A stretch of 64,000 nucleotides of DNA from an uncultured Actinomycetes bacterium (GTDB lineage Bacteria > Actinomycetota > Actinomycetes > Actinomycetales > Microbacteriaceae): assembly GCA_903920435.1 (NCBI GenBank), contig CAIXMB010000098.1:1-64000 (forward strand). The letters run 5' to 3'. Made by a program: the position numbers and the translations under genes. The notes under the pieces were generated by a model. That model was not told the origin of the DNA and ran no database searches. It saw only the letters and a program-made list of their open reading frames with translations. This document shows, in pieces, positions 38,622 through 48,662 of this stretch (positions are counted from its first letter, which is position 1; every line of letters starts with the position of its first letter).

Positions 38622-39136
38622 TGGGCGAACTCACCCTCCTCATCCTGCGCGTGGCGTTCCTCGTGGTGCTGTGGGCGTTCGTCTTCGCGATCGTCTACGC
38701 GCTGCGCTCCGACCTCTTCGGCCAGAAGGTGCGCCGGATGCCCGCCCCGGTCGCCGCGCCGGCACCCCAGGTCACGGCTCCCGCGGCCCCCGTCGCTGCG
38801 GCGCCCAGGCCCGCGGTCGCGCGCCCCCAGCCCGGATCGTCGCTCGACGCGAAGCGCCTCGTCATCACGTCCGGCGCGAAGGAGGGGCTCGAGATCGACC
38901 TCCCCGACGAGCTGCTCACCATCGGCCGGTCGAATGAGTCGGGGCTGGTCATCCGTGACGACTACACCTCGACGCACCACGCACGCCTGCTTCTCTGGGC
39001 CGACGGCTGGGTAATCCAGGACCTAGACTCGACGAACGGCACGTTCCTCGACGGAACCCGAGTGATTGTTCCCACGCAGGTGCCGCTCAACACGCCGGTC
39101 AAGATCGGTACGACAAGTTTCGAACTCCGGCGGTAG
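38621..39136 (+). CDS. fhaB: FhaB/FipA-type FHA protein
   Basis: N-terminal TM; TIGRSNESGLVIRDDYTSTHHARL; DLDSTNGTFLDG. Confidence 0.93.
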   Translation: MGELTLLILRVAFLVVLWAFVFAIVYALRSDLFGQKVRRMPAPVAAPAPQVTAPAAPVAAAPRPAVARPQPGSSLDAKRLVITSGAKEGLEIDLPDELLTIGRSNESGLVIRDDYTSTHHARLLLWADGWVIQDLDSTNGTFLDGTRVIVPTQVPLNTPVKIGTTSFELRR

Positions 39137-39140
39137 GTGA

Positions 39141-40385
39141 ATGGCGACTACGGGCAAGAGCGCCGCCGTCTCCCACGTCGGGAAGATCCGCTCCAACAAC
39201 CAGGACAGCGGATACGCCGGCCGGTACCTCTTCGTCGTCGCCGACGGCATGGGCGGCCACGCGGGCGGCGATGTCGCCTCGGCAATCGCGGTCAAGCGCA
39301 TAGCGGAGACCGACCGCCAGTACGCCTCGCCCAACGACGCGGAGTTCGCCCTGCGCTCGGCGCTGTTGGCCGCGAACTCGCTGCTCGCCGAGACCGTGTT
39401 CGAGCACGGCGAGCTCACGGGCATGGGCACGACGGTGAGCGGTATCGTGCGCGTCGACGACCATGTGGCCATCGCGCACATCGGCGACTCGCGCATCTAC
39501 CTGTTCCGGGGCGGCGTGCTCCAGCAGATCACCGCCGACCACACCTTCGTGCAGCGCCTCGTCGACAGCGGCCGCATCACGCCCGAGGAGGCGGCCGTGC
39601 ATCCGCGGCGCTCGGTGCTCATGCGCGTGCTCGGCGACGTCGACGCGTCGCCGGAGATCGACACGACGGTCATGAAGACGCAGCCCGGCGACCGCTGGCT
39701 CATCTGCTCCGACGGCCTCAGCAGCTACGTCGCCGAGGAGAAGATCCAGGCGGTGCTCACCGCGATCCCCACCGCGCAGGATGCCGCGGAGCGACTGATC
39801 AAGGAGAGCCTCGATCAGGGCGCCCCCGACAACGTGACGATCGTGCTGCTCGATATCGACGAGACCGGCGATTCCGCGCACGAGCCGCCCGTGACCGTGG
39901 GGTCGGCCGCCGTGCCGCTCGTGTTCGAGACCGACAGCGTGCGCCGTCCGCTTCGCCTGCCGAGCCTTCTGCTGCACCCGTTGAAGGCGACCCCCGCCGA
40001 CGACAGCCACTTCGAGCCGGAGTCGGACGAGTACCTCGATGCGCTGATCCTCGAAGACCGTCGTCGGGCGCGCAAGCGCCGCATCTCGTGGCTCGCGTTC
40101 GTGCTCATCGTCATCGCGGTCATCGTCGCGGCGGGCATCCTCGGCTACCAGTTCACGCAGCGCCACTACTACGTCGGCGCCGACAACGGGCGGGTGGCGA
40201 TCTTCCAGGGCGTGCAGCAGGACATCGGTCCGATCAAGCTCTCGCACGTCTACTTCACGTCCACCCTGAGCCTCGACGACCTCTCGCAGTACCAGCAGCA
40301 GCAGGTCGAGGGAACCATCAACGCCACGGACCTGGCCAACGCCAAGGACATACTGGAGCAGCTCTCGGATGCCCGAAAGCCCTAG
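39141..40385 (+). CDS. pstP: PP2C Ser/Thr phosphatase
   Basis: FVVADGMGGHAGGDVAS; ICSDGLSSYV; C-terminal TM. Confidence 0.95.
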   Translation: MATTGKSAAVSHVGKIRSNNQDSGYAGRYLFVVADGMGGHAGGDVASAIAVKRIAETDRQYASPNDAEFALRSALLAANSLLAETVFEHGELTGMGTTVSGIVRVDDHVAIAHIGDSRIYLFRGGVLQQITADHTFVQRLVDSGRITPEEAAVHPRRSVLMRVLGDVDASPEIDTTVMKTQPGDRWLICSDGLSSYVAEEKIQAVLTAIPTAQDAAERLIKESLDQGAPDNVTIVLLDIDETGDSAHEPPVTVGSAAVPLVFETDSVRRPLRLPSLLLHPLKATPADDSHFEPESDEYLDALILEDRRRARKRRISWLAFVLIVIAVIVAAGILGYQFTQRHYYVGADNGRVAIFQGVQQDIGPIKLSHVYFTSTLSLDDLSQYQQQQVEGTINATDLANAKDILEQLSDARKP

Positions 40386-41811
40386 CAGCGCGGCCGCGAC
40401 CGGCACCCTGTCGACGTTCACGTCGACGATTCGACTCCGCCTGAAAGTGCCGGCCAAGCTGCGCAATCTCGAGCTCGTGCTGCTCGTCCTGGCCCTCGGG
40501 CTCGACCTCGGGGCGATAGCCCTCGTGCAGCTCGGTGTCTTCGGTTCCCTCGGCTTCGGCATGCTCGGCATGTTCGCCCTGGTGGGCGTGCTCATCCTCG
40601 GCATGCACTTCGCGATGCGTGTCGCTGCACCGGATGCCGACCCGCTCATCCTGCCCGTCATCACCGTGCTCAACGGCCTGGGCATCGCGATGATCTACCG
40701 CATCGATCTCGCCTACGGCCTCTCCGGTTGGGACAACGGAGGGGTGCGCCAGCTCGCCTGGACGGCCCTCGCCGTCACCATCGCGATCGTCGTGCTCCTG
40801 GGCGTGCGCAACCACCGCGTGCTGCAGCGCTACCGCTACATCGCCATGCTCGCCGGCATCGTGCTGCTCATCCTCCCCGCGCTGCCCCTGATCGGAAGCG
40901 ACCTCGGCACGAGCGCGCGGCTGTGGATCGCCGTCGGGCCATTCTCGTTCCAGCCCGGCGAGCTCGGCAAAGTCGCCCTCGCCATCTTCTTCGCGGGCTA
41001 CCTCGTGACCGCCCGTGACTCGCTCTCCATGGTGGGCAAGCGGATCCTCGGGATGCGCTTCCCGCGCGCCCGCGACCTCGGGCCCATCCTCGTGGTCTTC
41101 GCCGCCTCGATGCTCGTACTCGTCTTCCAGCGCGACCTCGGCACGGCGCTTCTCTACTTCGGACTGTTCCTCGTCATGCTCTACGTGGCGACGGGCCGCT
41201 CGAGCTGGATCGTGCTCGGGCTCACCCTGTTCGGCATCGGCGCGTTCACCGCCTCGCGGCTGCTCAGCTACGTGGGCGGCCGTGTCGATGCCTGGCTCAA
41301 CCCGTTCGACCCCGACATCTACGACGCCTTCGGCGGCAGCTACCAACTGGTGCAGGGTCTCTTCGGCCTCGCCGACGGCGGTCTCATCGGCACGGGCCTC
41401 GGCCGGGGCAGCCCCGACATCACTCCCCTCGCCGAGAGCGACTACATCATCTCGGCCCTCGGCGAGGAGCTGGGGCTGGTCGGCCTGTTCGCGATCCTCG
41501 GGCTCTACCTGCTCTTCGTGTCGCGCGGCTTCCGCATCGGCTTCGCCGGTCAGGACGACTTCGGCCGCCTCCTCGGTGTCGGCCTCTCGTTCGTCATCGC
41601 CCTGCAGGTCTTCGTCGTGATCGGCGGCGTCACGCGCGTGATTCCGCTCACCGGGCTCACCACGCCGTTCCTCGCCGCCGGTGGCTCGTCCCTCGTCGCC
41701 AACTGGATCATCGCGGCGCTGCTGCTGCGCCTGTCGGACACGGTGCGGAATCAGCCGCGCCTCGTCGTCGATGAGCTCGCGCCATCCGACCGATTGGTGG
41801 TGGGCCAGTGA
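40369..41811 (+). CDS. rodA: FtsW/RodA/SpoVE SEDS protein
   Basis: GSPDITPLAESDYIISALGEELGLVG; pst/pbp context. Confidence 0.95.
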   Translation: MPESPSSAAATGTLSTFTSTIRLRLKVPAKLRNLELVLLVLALGLDLGAIALVQLGVFGSLGFGMLGMFALVGVLILGMHFAMRVAAPDADPLILPVITVLNGLGIAMIYRIDLAYGLSGWDNGGVRQLAWTALAVTIAIVVLLGVRNHRVLQRYRYIAMLAGIVLLILPALPLIGSDLGTSARLWIAVGPFSFQPGELGKVALAIFFAGYLVTARDSLSMVGKRILGMRFPRARDLGPILVVFAASMLVLVFQRDLGTALLYFGLFLVMLYVATGRSSWIVLGLTLFGIGAFTASRLLSYVGGRVDAWLNPFDPDIYDAFGGSYQLVQGLFGLADGGLIGTGLGRGSPDITPLAESDYIISALGEELGLVGLFAILGLYLLFVSRGFRIGFAGQDDFGRLLGVGLSFVIALQVFVVIGGVTRVIPLTGLTTPFLAAGGSSLVANWIIAALLLRLSDTVRNQPRLVVDELAPSDRLVVGQ

Positions 41812-43262
41812 ACAAGGAGCTCAAGCGGGTCAGCACCGTCGTGCTGCTCATGTTCCTCAGCCTGTTCCTGTCGACGACCATCATCCAGGTCGTCACCGCA
41901 GACTCGCTCAAGGCCGACGGCCGCAACGCACGCACCCTGTACGCGAGCTACTCGGCCGAGCGGGGGCCGATCCTCGTCGATGGCCAGCCCATCGCCTACT
42001 CGCAGCCCGTCGACGACGACTACAAGTTCCAGCGCGTCTACGCGAACGGGCCGCTTTACGCGCCGGTGACCGGATACCTCACGCTCAACCAGGGCAACAC
42101 GGGAATCGAGAGCGCGCTCAACAGCTACCTCACGGGCACGTCGAACGACCAGTTCTTCGACCAGATCAACGCGGTACTGACGGGACAGAACCCGAAGGGC
42201 GCCTCCGTCGAGTTGACCATCGACCCCGCAGTCCAGCAAGCGGCGTGGGACGCGCTCGGCGACTACCAGGGCGCCGTGATCGCGATCAAGCCGAAGACGG
42301 GCGAGATCATCGCCATGGTCTCGAAGCCCACGTTCGACCCCAACCTGCTCGCGGTGCACGACACCGACCAGGTGATCGACACCTACAACCAGCTGCTCGA
42401 CGACCCGCTCGACCCGCTCATCAACCGCACGCTCGCGGGGGCGCTCGACCCGCCCGGTTCCACCTTCAAGCTCGTCGTCGCGTCGGCCGCTCTCGAGAGC
42501 GGCAAGTACACCGCCGCCAGCGAGTTCCCCAACCCTGCGACGCTCACGCTGCCCGAGACGAACTTCGACATCAGCAACTCCGACGAGGGAACGTGCGGGC
42601 CGGGCGAGAACGCGACCATTGCCACCGCGATTCGGCTCTCGTGCAACATCCCGATGGCCGAGCTCGGCGCGCAGCTCGGGTACCGGGCGATCCTCGACCA
42701 GGCGAACAAGTTCGGCTTCAACGAGTCGATCGACGTTCCCCTCACCTCGACCGAGAGCGTCTACCCGCGCGTGCTCGACGCTCCGCAGACCATGCTCTCG
42801 GCGTTCGGGCAGTCGGATGTGCGGGCATCCCCGCTGCAGATGGCGATGGTCTCGATGGCGATCGCGAACGGCGGCACGATCATGAAACCCAACCTCGTCG
42901 AGAGCGTGGTCTCGTCGAACCTCACGACCATCCAGTCGTTCCAGCCCGAGGTCTACAAGCAGGCGATCAGCCGCGAGACGGCCGCCGCCATGACCCAGAT
43001 GATGGTCGATGCAGTAGCCAACGGCGCGGCGAGTAATGCCACAATAGACGGAGTCGCAGTCGCCGGTAAGACGGGTACAGCACAGAACGACGGCGACAAT
43101 CCGTACACGCTCTGGTTCACGGGGTTCGCTCCGGCAGATGACCCGGAAGTCGTCGTCGCGGTTGTTGTGCAAAACGGAGGCGGTCTCGGCCAAGACGGGA
43201 CCTCGAGTGGGATCTCGGCTCCGATCGGCAGGAAAGTACTAGAGGCGGTGCTAGGCAGATGA
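41808..43262 (+). CDS. pbpA: penicillin-binding protein (PbpA)
   Basis: PPGSTFKLVVA, AGKTGTAQN motifs. Confidence 0.95.
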   Translation: MNKELKRVSTVVLLMFLSLFLSTTIIQVVTADSLKADGRNARTLYASYSAERGPILVDGQPIAYSQPVDDDYKFQRVYANGPLYAPVTGYLTLNQGNTGIESALNSYLTGTSNDQFFDQINAVLTGQNPKGASVELTIDPAVQQAAWDALGDYQGAVIAIKPKTGEIIAMVSKPTFDPNLLAVHDTDQVIDTYNQLLDDPLDPLINRTLAGALDPPGSTFKLVVASAALESGKYTAASEFPNPATLTLPETNFDISNSDEGTCGPGENATIATAIRLSCNIPMAELGAQLGYRAILDQANKFGFNESIDVPLTSTESVYPRVLDAPQTMLSAFGQSDVRASPLQMAMVSMAIANGGTIMKPNLVESVVSSNLTTIQSFQPEVYKQAISRETAAAMTQMMVDAVANGAASNATIDGVAVAGKTGTAQNDGDNPYTLWFTGFAPADDPEVVVAVVVQNGGGLGQDGTSSGISAPIGRKVLEAVLGR

Positions 43263-44917
43263 GACCCTCCAGTGGCCTCACGTTCGGGGGCAGGTACCAG
43301 CTCTCCAGTCGCGTTGCGATCGGGGGCATGGGCGAGGTGTGGCAGGCCACAGACCTCGTTATCGGCCGCACCGTTGCCATCAAGATCCTCAAGGACGAGT
43401 ACCTGGGCGACCCCGGCTTCCTCGAGCGCTTCCGCGCGGAGGCCCGGCACGCCGCGCTCGTCAACCACGAGGGCATCGCCAACGTCTTCGACTACGGCGA
43501 AGAGGACGGCAGCGCCTACCTCGTCATGGAGCTCGTTCCGGGTGAGGCACTGAGTGCCGTGCTCGAGCGCGAACGGCAGCTCCCGCCCGACCGGGTGCTC
43601 GACATCGTCGCCCAGACGGCGATGGCGCTGCAGGCGGCCCACGCCGCCGGACTCGTGCACCGCGACATCAAGCCGGGCAACCTGCTGATCACCCCCGACG
43701 GCCGTGTCAAGATCACCGACTTCGGTATCGCGCGCATCGCCGACCAGGTGCCCTTGACCGCCACCGGGCAGGTCATGGGTACCGTGCAGTACCTCTCTCC
43801 CGAGCAGGCGAGCGGGCATCCGGCCTCGCCCACCACCGACATCTACTCGCTCGGCATCGTCGCCTACGAGGCCCTCGCCGGCCGACGCCCGTTCACGGGT
43901 GAGTCGCAGGTCGCGATCGCGATGGCCCAGATCAACGAGACGCCGCCCGAGCTGGCGTCGACGATCCCGGAGCCGGTGCGCAACCTCGTGTACGCGTGCA
44001 TCGCCAAGAACCCCGCCGACCGCCCGGCGTCGGCAGCTCACCTCGCTCGCGCAGCCCAGGCCCTCCGGCGCGGCGACGTGGAGGCGGCCGCCGCGGCGGT
44101 CCCGGGAATCCTCGGAGCCGGGCACGCCGCCACCATCGGGCCGAACTACGGGCAGAACACCCAGGTCACCCGCGCGCTTCCTGCGAACGGACCCGTGACG
44201 ACGCCGGCCCTGCCCACCGAGGTGAAGCGCCGCAACCCGTGGACGTGGCCGCTCGTTGCCCTTGTCTCCCTGCTGGCGATCGTGCTCATCGGCACGATCA
44301 TCGCGCTGCTCGCGACGCCGCAGGACGGTGACGCGAACCCGTCCGGTTCGCCCAGCAGCTCCCAGACCAAGCCGACCCCGTCGACCACACCGACGGGCAG
44401 CAACCTCGTGCTGCTCGACGACACCCAGGTCATCGGCCGCACACAGGACGTGGTGGCCGACTACCTCGCGAGCCTCAAGCTCAACCTCGTGCCCAAGGTC
44501 GGAACCGTCGCCCCGACCGAAGACCAGGTGGGCCTCGCGTACAGCGTGAACCCCAAGGGCAACGTGCGCGTCGGCGAGAACATCACCGTGTCGTTCTACG
44601 CCGAGATCCCGCCGCCCGCCGAGGCCACCAAGCCCAGCGCGATGACGGTCTCGGCCGGCCCCTACACCGTGGGCGGCACCGTCACTTTCAGCTGGACGAG
44701 CTACAACGGATGCCCCGCCGGCCAGAGCCTCAACGGGTTCAGCGTCCAGGTGCAGAACGGCACGTTCGTCACCGGCAACGCCAACCGTCCCGCGACCGAT
44801 ACCTCCGTGGACATCGTGCTCACGGGGCCGGCCGGAACGCCGACATCCGTGACGTACTCGGCGCTGTGCAGCGAGGTCGAATCGCCCCAGTCCGACCCCG
44901 TGAGCGCAACTCCGTAG
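43259..44917 (+). CDS. pknA: Ser/Thr protein kinase with a C-terminal PASTA-like segment
   Basis: GGMGEVWQATD, VHRDIKPGNLLI, DFGIARIAD. Confidence 0.93.
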   Translation: MRPSSGLTFGGRYQLSSRVAIGGMGEVWQATDLVIGRTVAIKILKDEYLGDPGFLERFRAEARHAALVNHEGIANVFDYGEEDGSAYLVMELVPGEALSAVLERERQLPPDRVLDIVAQTAMALQAAHAAGLVHRDIKPGNLLITPDGRVKITDFGIARIADQVPLTATGQVMGTVQYLSPEQASGHPASPTTDIYSLGIVAYEALAGRRPFTGESQVAIAMAQINETPPELASTIPEPVRNLVYACIAKNPADRPASAAHLARAAQALRRGDVEAAAAAVPGILGAGHAATIGPNYGQNTQVTRALPANGPVTTPALPTEVKRRNPWTWPLVALVSLLAIVLIGTIIALLATPQDGDANPSGSPSSSQTKPTPSTTPTGSNLVLLDDTQVIGRTQDVVADYLASLKLNLVPKVGTVAPTEDQVGLAYSVNPKGNVRVGENITVSFYAEIPPPAEATKPSAMTVSAGPYTVGGTVTFSWTSYNGCPAGQSLNGFSVQVQNGTFVTGNANRPATDTSVDIVLTGPAGTPTSVTYSALCSEVESPQSDPVSATP

Positions 44918-44981
44918 GCCGTCAGGCTCAGCGGTTACACTGGCTGGGGCATAGTCCGGCTGACGGTGCCATCGGTAAGGG

Positions 44982-46712
44982 GTGATTGTCGTGGTCGAAG
45001 GCGTTGCACAGGGCGTGCGCCAGCTCGCTGGTCGCTACCAGGTCGGCGAACTGATCGGTCGCGGCGGCATGGCCGACGTGCACGTCGGCCAAGACACCCG
45101 TCTCGGTCGTCGCGTGGCGATCAAGCTGCTCAAGCCGGCGCTCGCCAACGACCCGGCCTTCCGCACGCGCTTCCGCCGCGAGGCGCAGGACGCCGCCAAA
45201 ATGGCGCACCCCACGATCGTGCGCATCTTCGACGCCGGCGAGGAGACCGTGCGCGACGCCAACGGCGCCGAGAGCCTGGTGCCGTTCATCGTCATGGAGT
45301 ACGTCGACGGCCGCCTGCTCAAAGACATCATCGCCGAGGGCCCGCTCGAGCCGGCCGAGGCGTGCCGCATCATCGAGCAGGTGCTGACGGCACTCGAGTA
45401 CTCGCACCGTGCTGGGGTCGTGCACCGCGACATCAAGCCCGGCAACATCATGATCGCCTCCAACGGCCAGGTGAAGGTCATGGACTTCGGCATCGCGCGC
45501 GCGATCTCCGACTCGTCGGCGACCATCGCCGAGACGAGTGCGATCGTCGGCACCGCCTCCTACTTCTCACCGGAGCAAGCGCGCGGCGAGACGGTGGATG
45601 CCCGCACCGACCTGTACTCCACCGGCATCGTGTTCTTCGAGCTCCTCACCGGTCGCGCACCGTTCCGCGGCGACAACCCCGTCGCCGTCGCGTACCAGCA
45701 CGTCAACTCGGAGGCCGTGCCGCCGAGCTCACTCAACCCGAGGGTCTCGCCGGCACTGGACGCCGTGGTACTGCGCGCCCTGTCCAAAGACCGTTTCGAG
45801 CGCTACCAGAGCGCTAGCGAGTTCCGGGAGGATGTCGAGTCGGCAGCCGCCGGCTCGGTGCCCGCGCGCAAGCAGGTAGCGGTCAGCGACTTCAACGCGA
45901 CGCTCTTCGGCGTCAACCCGAGCTCGGTCGCGGGCTCCGAAGCGGCGCTGCGCCAGCTGACCGTCGATGAAGACGAGCGTCTGGTCCGCACGCAGAACCG
46001 CCCGCCCGTCGCCTGGATCTGGGCCGGAATCGCGAGCATGGTGGTCATCATCGTCGCCGTCGTGTTCTGGACCTTCAACCTCCAGCCCCAGCAGCTCGCG
46101 CCCAACGTCTCGACGGAGGTGCCGAGCGTTACCGGTCAAACCTTCGAAGACGCCTCGGCCGCGCTCGACAAGGCCAAGCTGCAGGTGACACGCGTCGACG
46201 AGTCGAGCACGACAGTCGCCGAGGGCGTCGTGCTGCGTACCGATCCGGAGGCGGGCACGACCGTCGCCCCGAACTTCACCGTCAAGGTCTATGTCTCGTC
46301 CGGCCAGGTGTCGGTGGCCGTACCCGACGTCACCCGCATGACCGAGGCCGATGCCATCAACGCACTGAAGGCCGCCAAGCTCACCTACGGCACTACGACG
46401 CTGTCGTACTCGCCCGACCTCGCCCAGGGCGTCGTCATCGGGTCCGACCCCGCCGCCGGCGCGACTGTAGCGGGCGGCAAGCCCATCCGCGAGGGCTCGA
46501 CCGTCAACCTCTCGGTCTCCAACGGCCTGGTGAATGTGCCGGATGTCACAGGGCAGGCCATCGCCGCAGCCAATGCCGCGCTCAGCCCCCTGCAGCTCAA
46601 CGTCAAGGTGACCGTGGACACGAGTTGCACGGGCGGCACAGTGGCCTCGCAGTCGATTGTGGGCGATCAGGCCCAGAAGTCGACGATCACGCTCGTCTAC
46701 TGCGGCGGCTAG
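44982..46712 (+). CDS. pknB: PASTA-domain Ser/Thr protein kinase
   Basis: VHRDIKPGNIMI, DFGIARAI, TM plus several PASTA repeats (VPSVTGQTFEDASAAL, VPDVTRMTEADAINAL, VPDVTGQAIAAANAAL). Confidence 0.95.
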   Translation: MIVVVEGVAQGVRQLAGRYQVGELIGRGGMADVHVGQDTRLGRRVAIKLLKPALANDPAFRTRFRREAQDAAKMAHPTIVRIFDAGEETVRDANGAESLVPFIVMEYVDGRLLKDIIAEGPLEPAEACRIIEQVLTALEYSHRAGVVHRDIKPGNIMIASNGQVKVMDFGIARAISDSSATIAETSAIVGTASYFSPEQARGETVDARTDLYSTGIVFFELLTGRAPFRGDNPVAVAYQHVNSEAVPPSSLNPRVSPALDAVVLRALSKDRFERYQSASEFREDVESAAAGSVPARKQVAVSDFNATLFGVNPSSVAGSEAALRQLTVDEDERLVRTQNRPPVAWIWAGIASMVVIIVAVVFWTFNLQPQQLAPNVSTEVPSVTGQTFEDASAALDKAKLQVTRVDESSTTVAEGVVLRTDPEAGTTVAPNFTVKVYVSSGQVSVAVPDVTRMTEADAINALKAAKLTYGTTTLSYSPDLAQGVVIGSDPAAGATVAGGKPIREGSTVNLSVSNGLVNVPDVTGQAIAAANAALSPLQLNVKVTVDTSCTGGTVASQSIVGDQAQKSTITLVYCGG

Positions 46713-46715
46713 CCC

Positions 46716-47351
46716 CTACAGCTTGACGAGGGGCGTGAGCCCGCGCGCGGTCTCGGCAGCCTCGGGAAGTCCGGCGACGGCGAGCCAGTTGCCGAGCATC
46801 CGATAGCCGCCCTGGGTGAGCACCGACTCGGGGTGGAACTGCACGCCGTAGATCGGGGCGGTCTCATGACGCAACCCCATGATCACGCCGCCCTGGGTGC
46901 GCGACGTGACGATGAGCTCACGCGGCACGGTCGAGTCGACGACGGCGAGCGAGTGGTACCGCGTGGCGGTGAAGGGCTGGGGCACCCCGTCGTAGAACGC
47001 GCTGTCATCGTGTTCGATGAGCGAAGTCTTGCCGTGCATGAGTTCTTCGGCGTGCGTGACCGTGGCGCCGAGCGCCTCGGCGATCGCCTGGTGACCGAGG
47101 CACACGCCGAGCAGCGGTTGACCCGACTCCAGCGCCGCGGTGACGATCGGGATGCTCACGCCTGCGGCCGCCGGAGTTCCGGGGCCGGGGGAGAGCAGCA
47201 CGGCGTCGTACTCCGCGATCACGTGCGCCGCGTCATCCGTGCTGAAAGCGTCGTTGCGCAGCACCGTTGTCTCGGCGCCCAGCTGGATGAGGTACCCGTT
47301 GAGCGTGTAGACGAAGCTGTCGTAGTTGTCGATGACGAGTACGCGGGTCAT
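46716..47351 (-). CDS. anthranilate/aminodeoxychorismate synthase glutamine amidotransferase
   Basis: DNYDSFVYTLNGYL, LLGVCLGHQAIAEALGA, GVQFHPESVLT. Confidence 0.93.
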   Translation of the reverse strand: MTRVLVIDNYDSFVYTLNGYLIQLGAETTVLRNDAFSTDDAAHVIAEYDAVLLSPGPGTPAAAGVSIPIVTAALESGQPLLGVCLGHQAIAEALGATVTHAEELMHGKTSLIEHDDSAFYDGVPQPFTATRYHSLAVVDSTVPRELIVTSRTQGGVIMGLRHETAPIYGVQFHPESVLTQGGYRMLGNWLAVAGLPEAAETARGLTPLVKL

Positions 47352-47509
47352 GGTGTTTCTACAGTAACGTCCTGCGGCGTGATGAATTGATCGACGAAGG
47401 GGAAGACGAAGGTCACGAGTGCTGCGGTGATGGCGGCCACCATGACGAGCACGATGATGAGCCGCACCCACCAGGGGCCGGGCAGGACTCGCCAGAGTGC
47501 ACCGTACAT
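47348..47509 (-). CDS. small single-TM membrane protein
   Basis: MYGALWRVLPGPWWVRLIIVLVMVAAITAALVTFVFPFVDQFITPQ; overlaps both neighbours. Confidence 0.65.
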   Translation of the reverse strand: MYGALWRVLPGPWWVRLIIVLVMVAAITAALVTFVFPFVDQFITPQDVTVETP

Positions 47510-48267
47510 CAGCTCGACGCTCCCACGAGTGCGGCGATCTCGGCCGGCGCGCCACTCGCGCGCGGGTACCACGTGTCGTAGACGCCGTACACGACGATGC
47601 GCTCGGAGGCCGTGAACACCGGGTTGCAGCTGGTGAGGGTCAGGATGCGGTCGGTGGGCTCTACCCCGGGCAGCTGCGGAACGGGCGCGAGCACGCCTAC
47701 GCCCGTCGGCTGCACGTACTCGAGACTGCGGACGCTGTACTGGTACCAGCCGGCCTCCGTCTCGAGGTAGACGTGGTCGCCGAGCTGCAGCTTCTCGATA
47801 TCGAAGAAGGGCGAGCCGTGACCCGTGCGGTGGGCGGCGAACGCGGTGTTGCCCACGGCGCCCGGCATCGCGGTACCGGGGTAGTGGCCCACCCCGTAGC
47901 GCAGTACGTCGTCTACGCCGATGCCCTCGGCGATCGGCCGGATGTAATCGGCGCCGAAGCGCGGGATGATCATGTTGCCGAACTGCTCGGCGTTGCCCGG
48001 GGCGGTCCCGACGACGGGAGGGCCGGGGTCGGGTCGCTCGTTGGTGGCGGCGACCGGCTTGTCACCCTTGTTCCACGTCTGGCTCAGCGCTACGGATTCG
48101 TCCTTCTGCGCGTTGCCGTCGATGAGGTTGCCGAGCCACACCTGCCAGCCGAGGAACATCAGCACGAGCACGCCGGCGGTGATGAACAGCTCGCCCAGGA
48201 CCCCGACGACGCTCACCCGGCGACGCGGCGGCCGTGCGCGCCGAGTGCGCTTCTCCTCGATGGCCAT
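47509..48267 (-). CDS. class E sortase
   Basis: TLTSCNPVFTASERIVVYG catalytic Cys/Arg region; AFAAHRTGHGSPF. Confidence 0.92.
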   Translation of the reverse strand: MAIEEKRTRRARPPRRRVSVVGVLGELFITAGVLVLMFLGWQVWLGNLIDGNAQKDESVALSQTWNKGDKPVAATNERPDPGPPVVGTAPGNAEQFGNMIIPRFGADYIRPIAEGIGVDDVLRYGVGHYPGTAMPGAVGNTAFAAHRTGHGSPFFDIEKLQLGDHVYLETEAGWYQYSVRSLEYVQPTGVGVLAPVPQLPGVEPTDRILTLTSCNPVFTASERIVVYGVYDTWYPRASGAPAEIAALVGASS

Positions 48268-48349
48268 AGGGTCGATTGTAAGCCGTCACCTCGTTCCGGT
48301 ACCTCCCCCGAACAGGCCACTCCTAGGGGTTCACGCTAAGATCGTCGCC

Positions 48350-48595
48350 ATGGCCCGTACGACAGCACGCACCAAGACCGCCCGTCCCGTCGAGGCTCGC
48401 TCCGGCGAGCAGGCTCCCAACCCGGTGTGGTTCAAGCCGGTCATGTTCGGGTTCATGCTGCTCGGGCTCATCTGGATCATCGTGTTCTACGTGAGCGGCA
48501 ACACCCTGCCCATTCAGTCGCTCGGGCCGTGGAACATCCTCGTCGGCTTCGGCATCATGTTCATCGGCTTCCTCATGACGACGCGCTGGCGCTGA
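48350..48595 (+). CDS. crgA: cell division protein CrgA
   Basis: NPVWFKPVMFGFMLLGLIWIIVFYVSG; NILVGFGIMFIGFLMTTRWR. Confidence 0.95.
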   Translation: MARTTARTKTARPVEARSGEQAPNPVWFKPVMFGFMLLGLIWIIVFYVSGNTLPIQSLGPWNILVGFGIMFIGFLMTTRWR

Positions 48596-48662
48596 TCGGG
48601 CCGAGTTACACGGGTGTAGTTATACCCACTGTGGAGGAGCCTGTGGATAACTTCCGAGCTTC

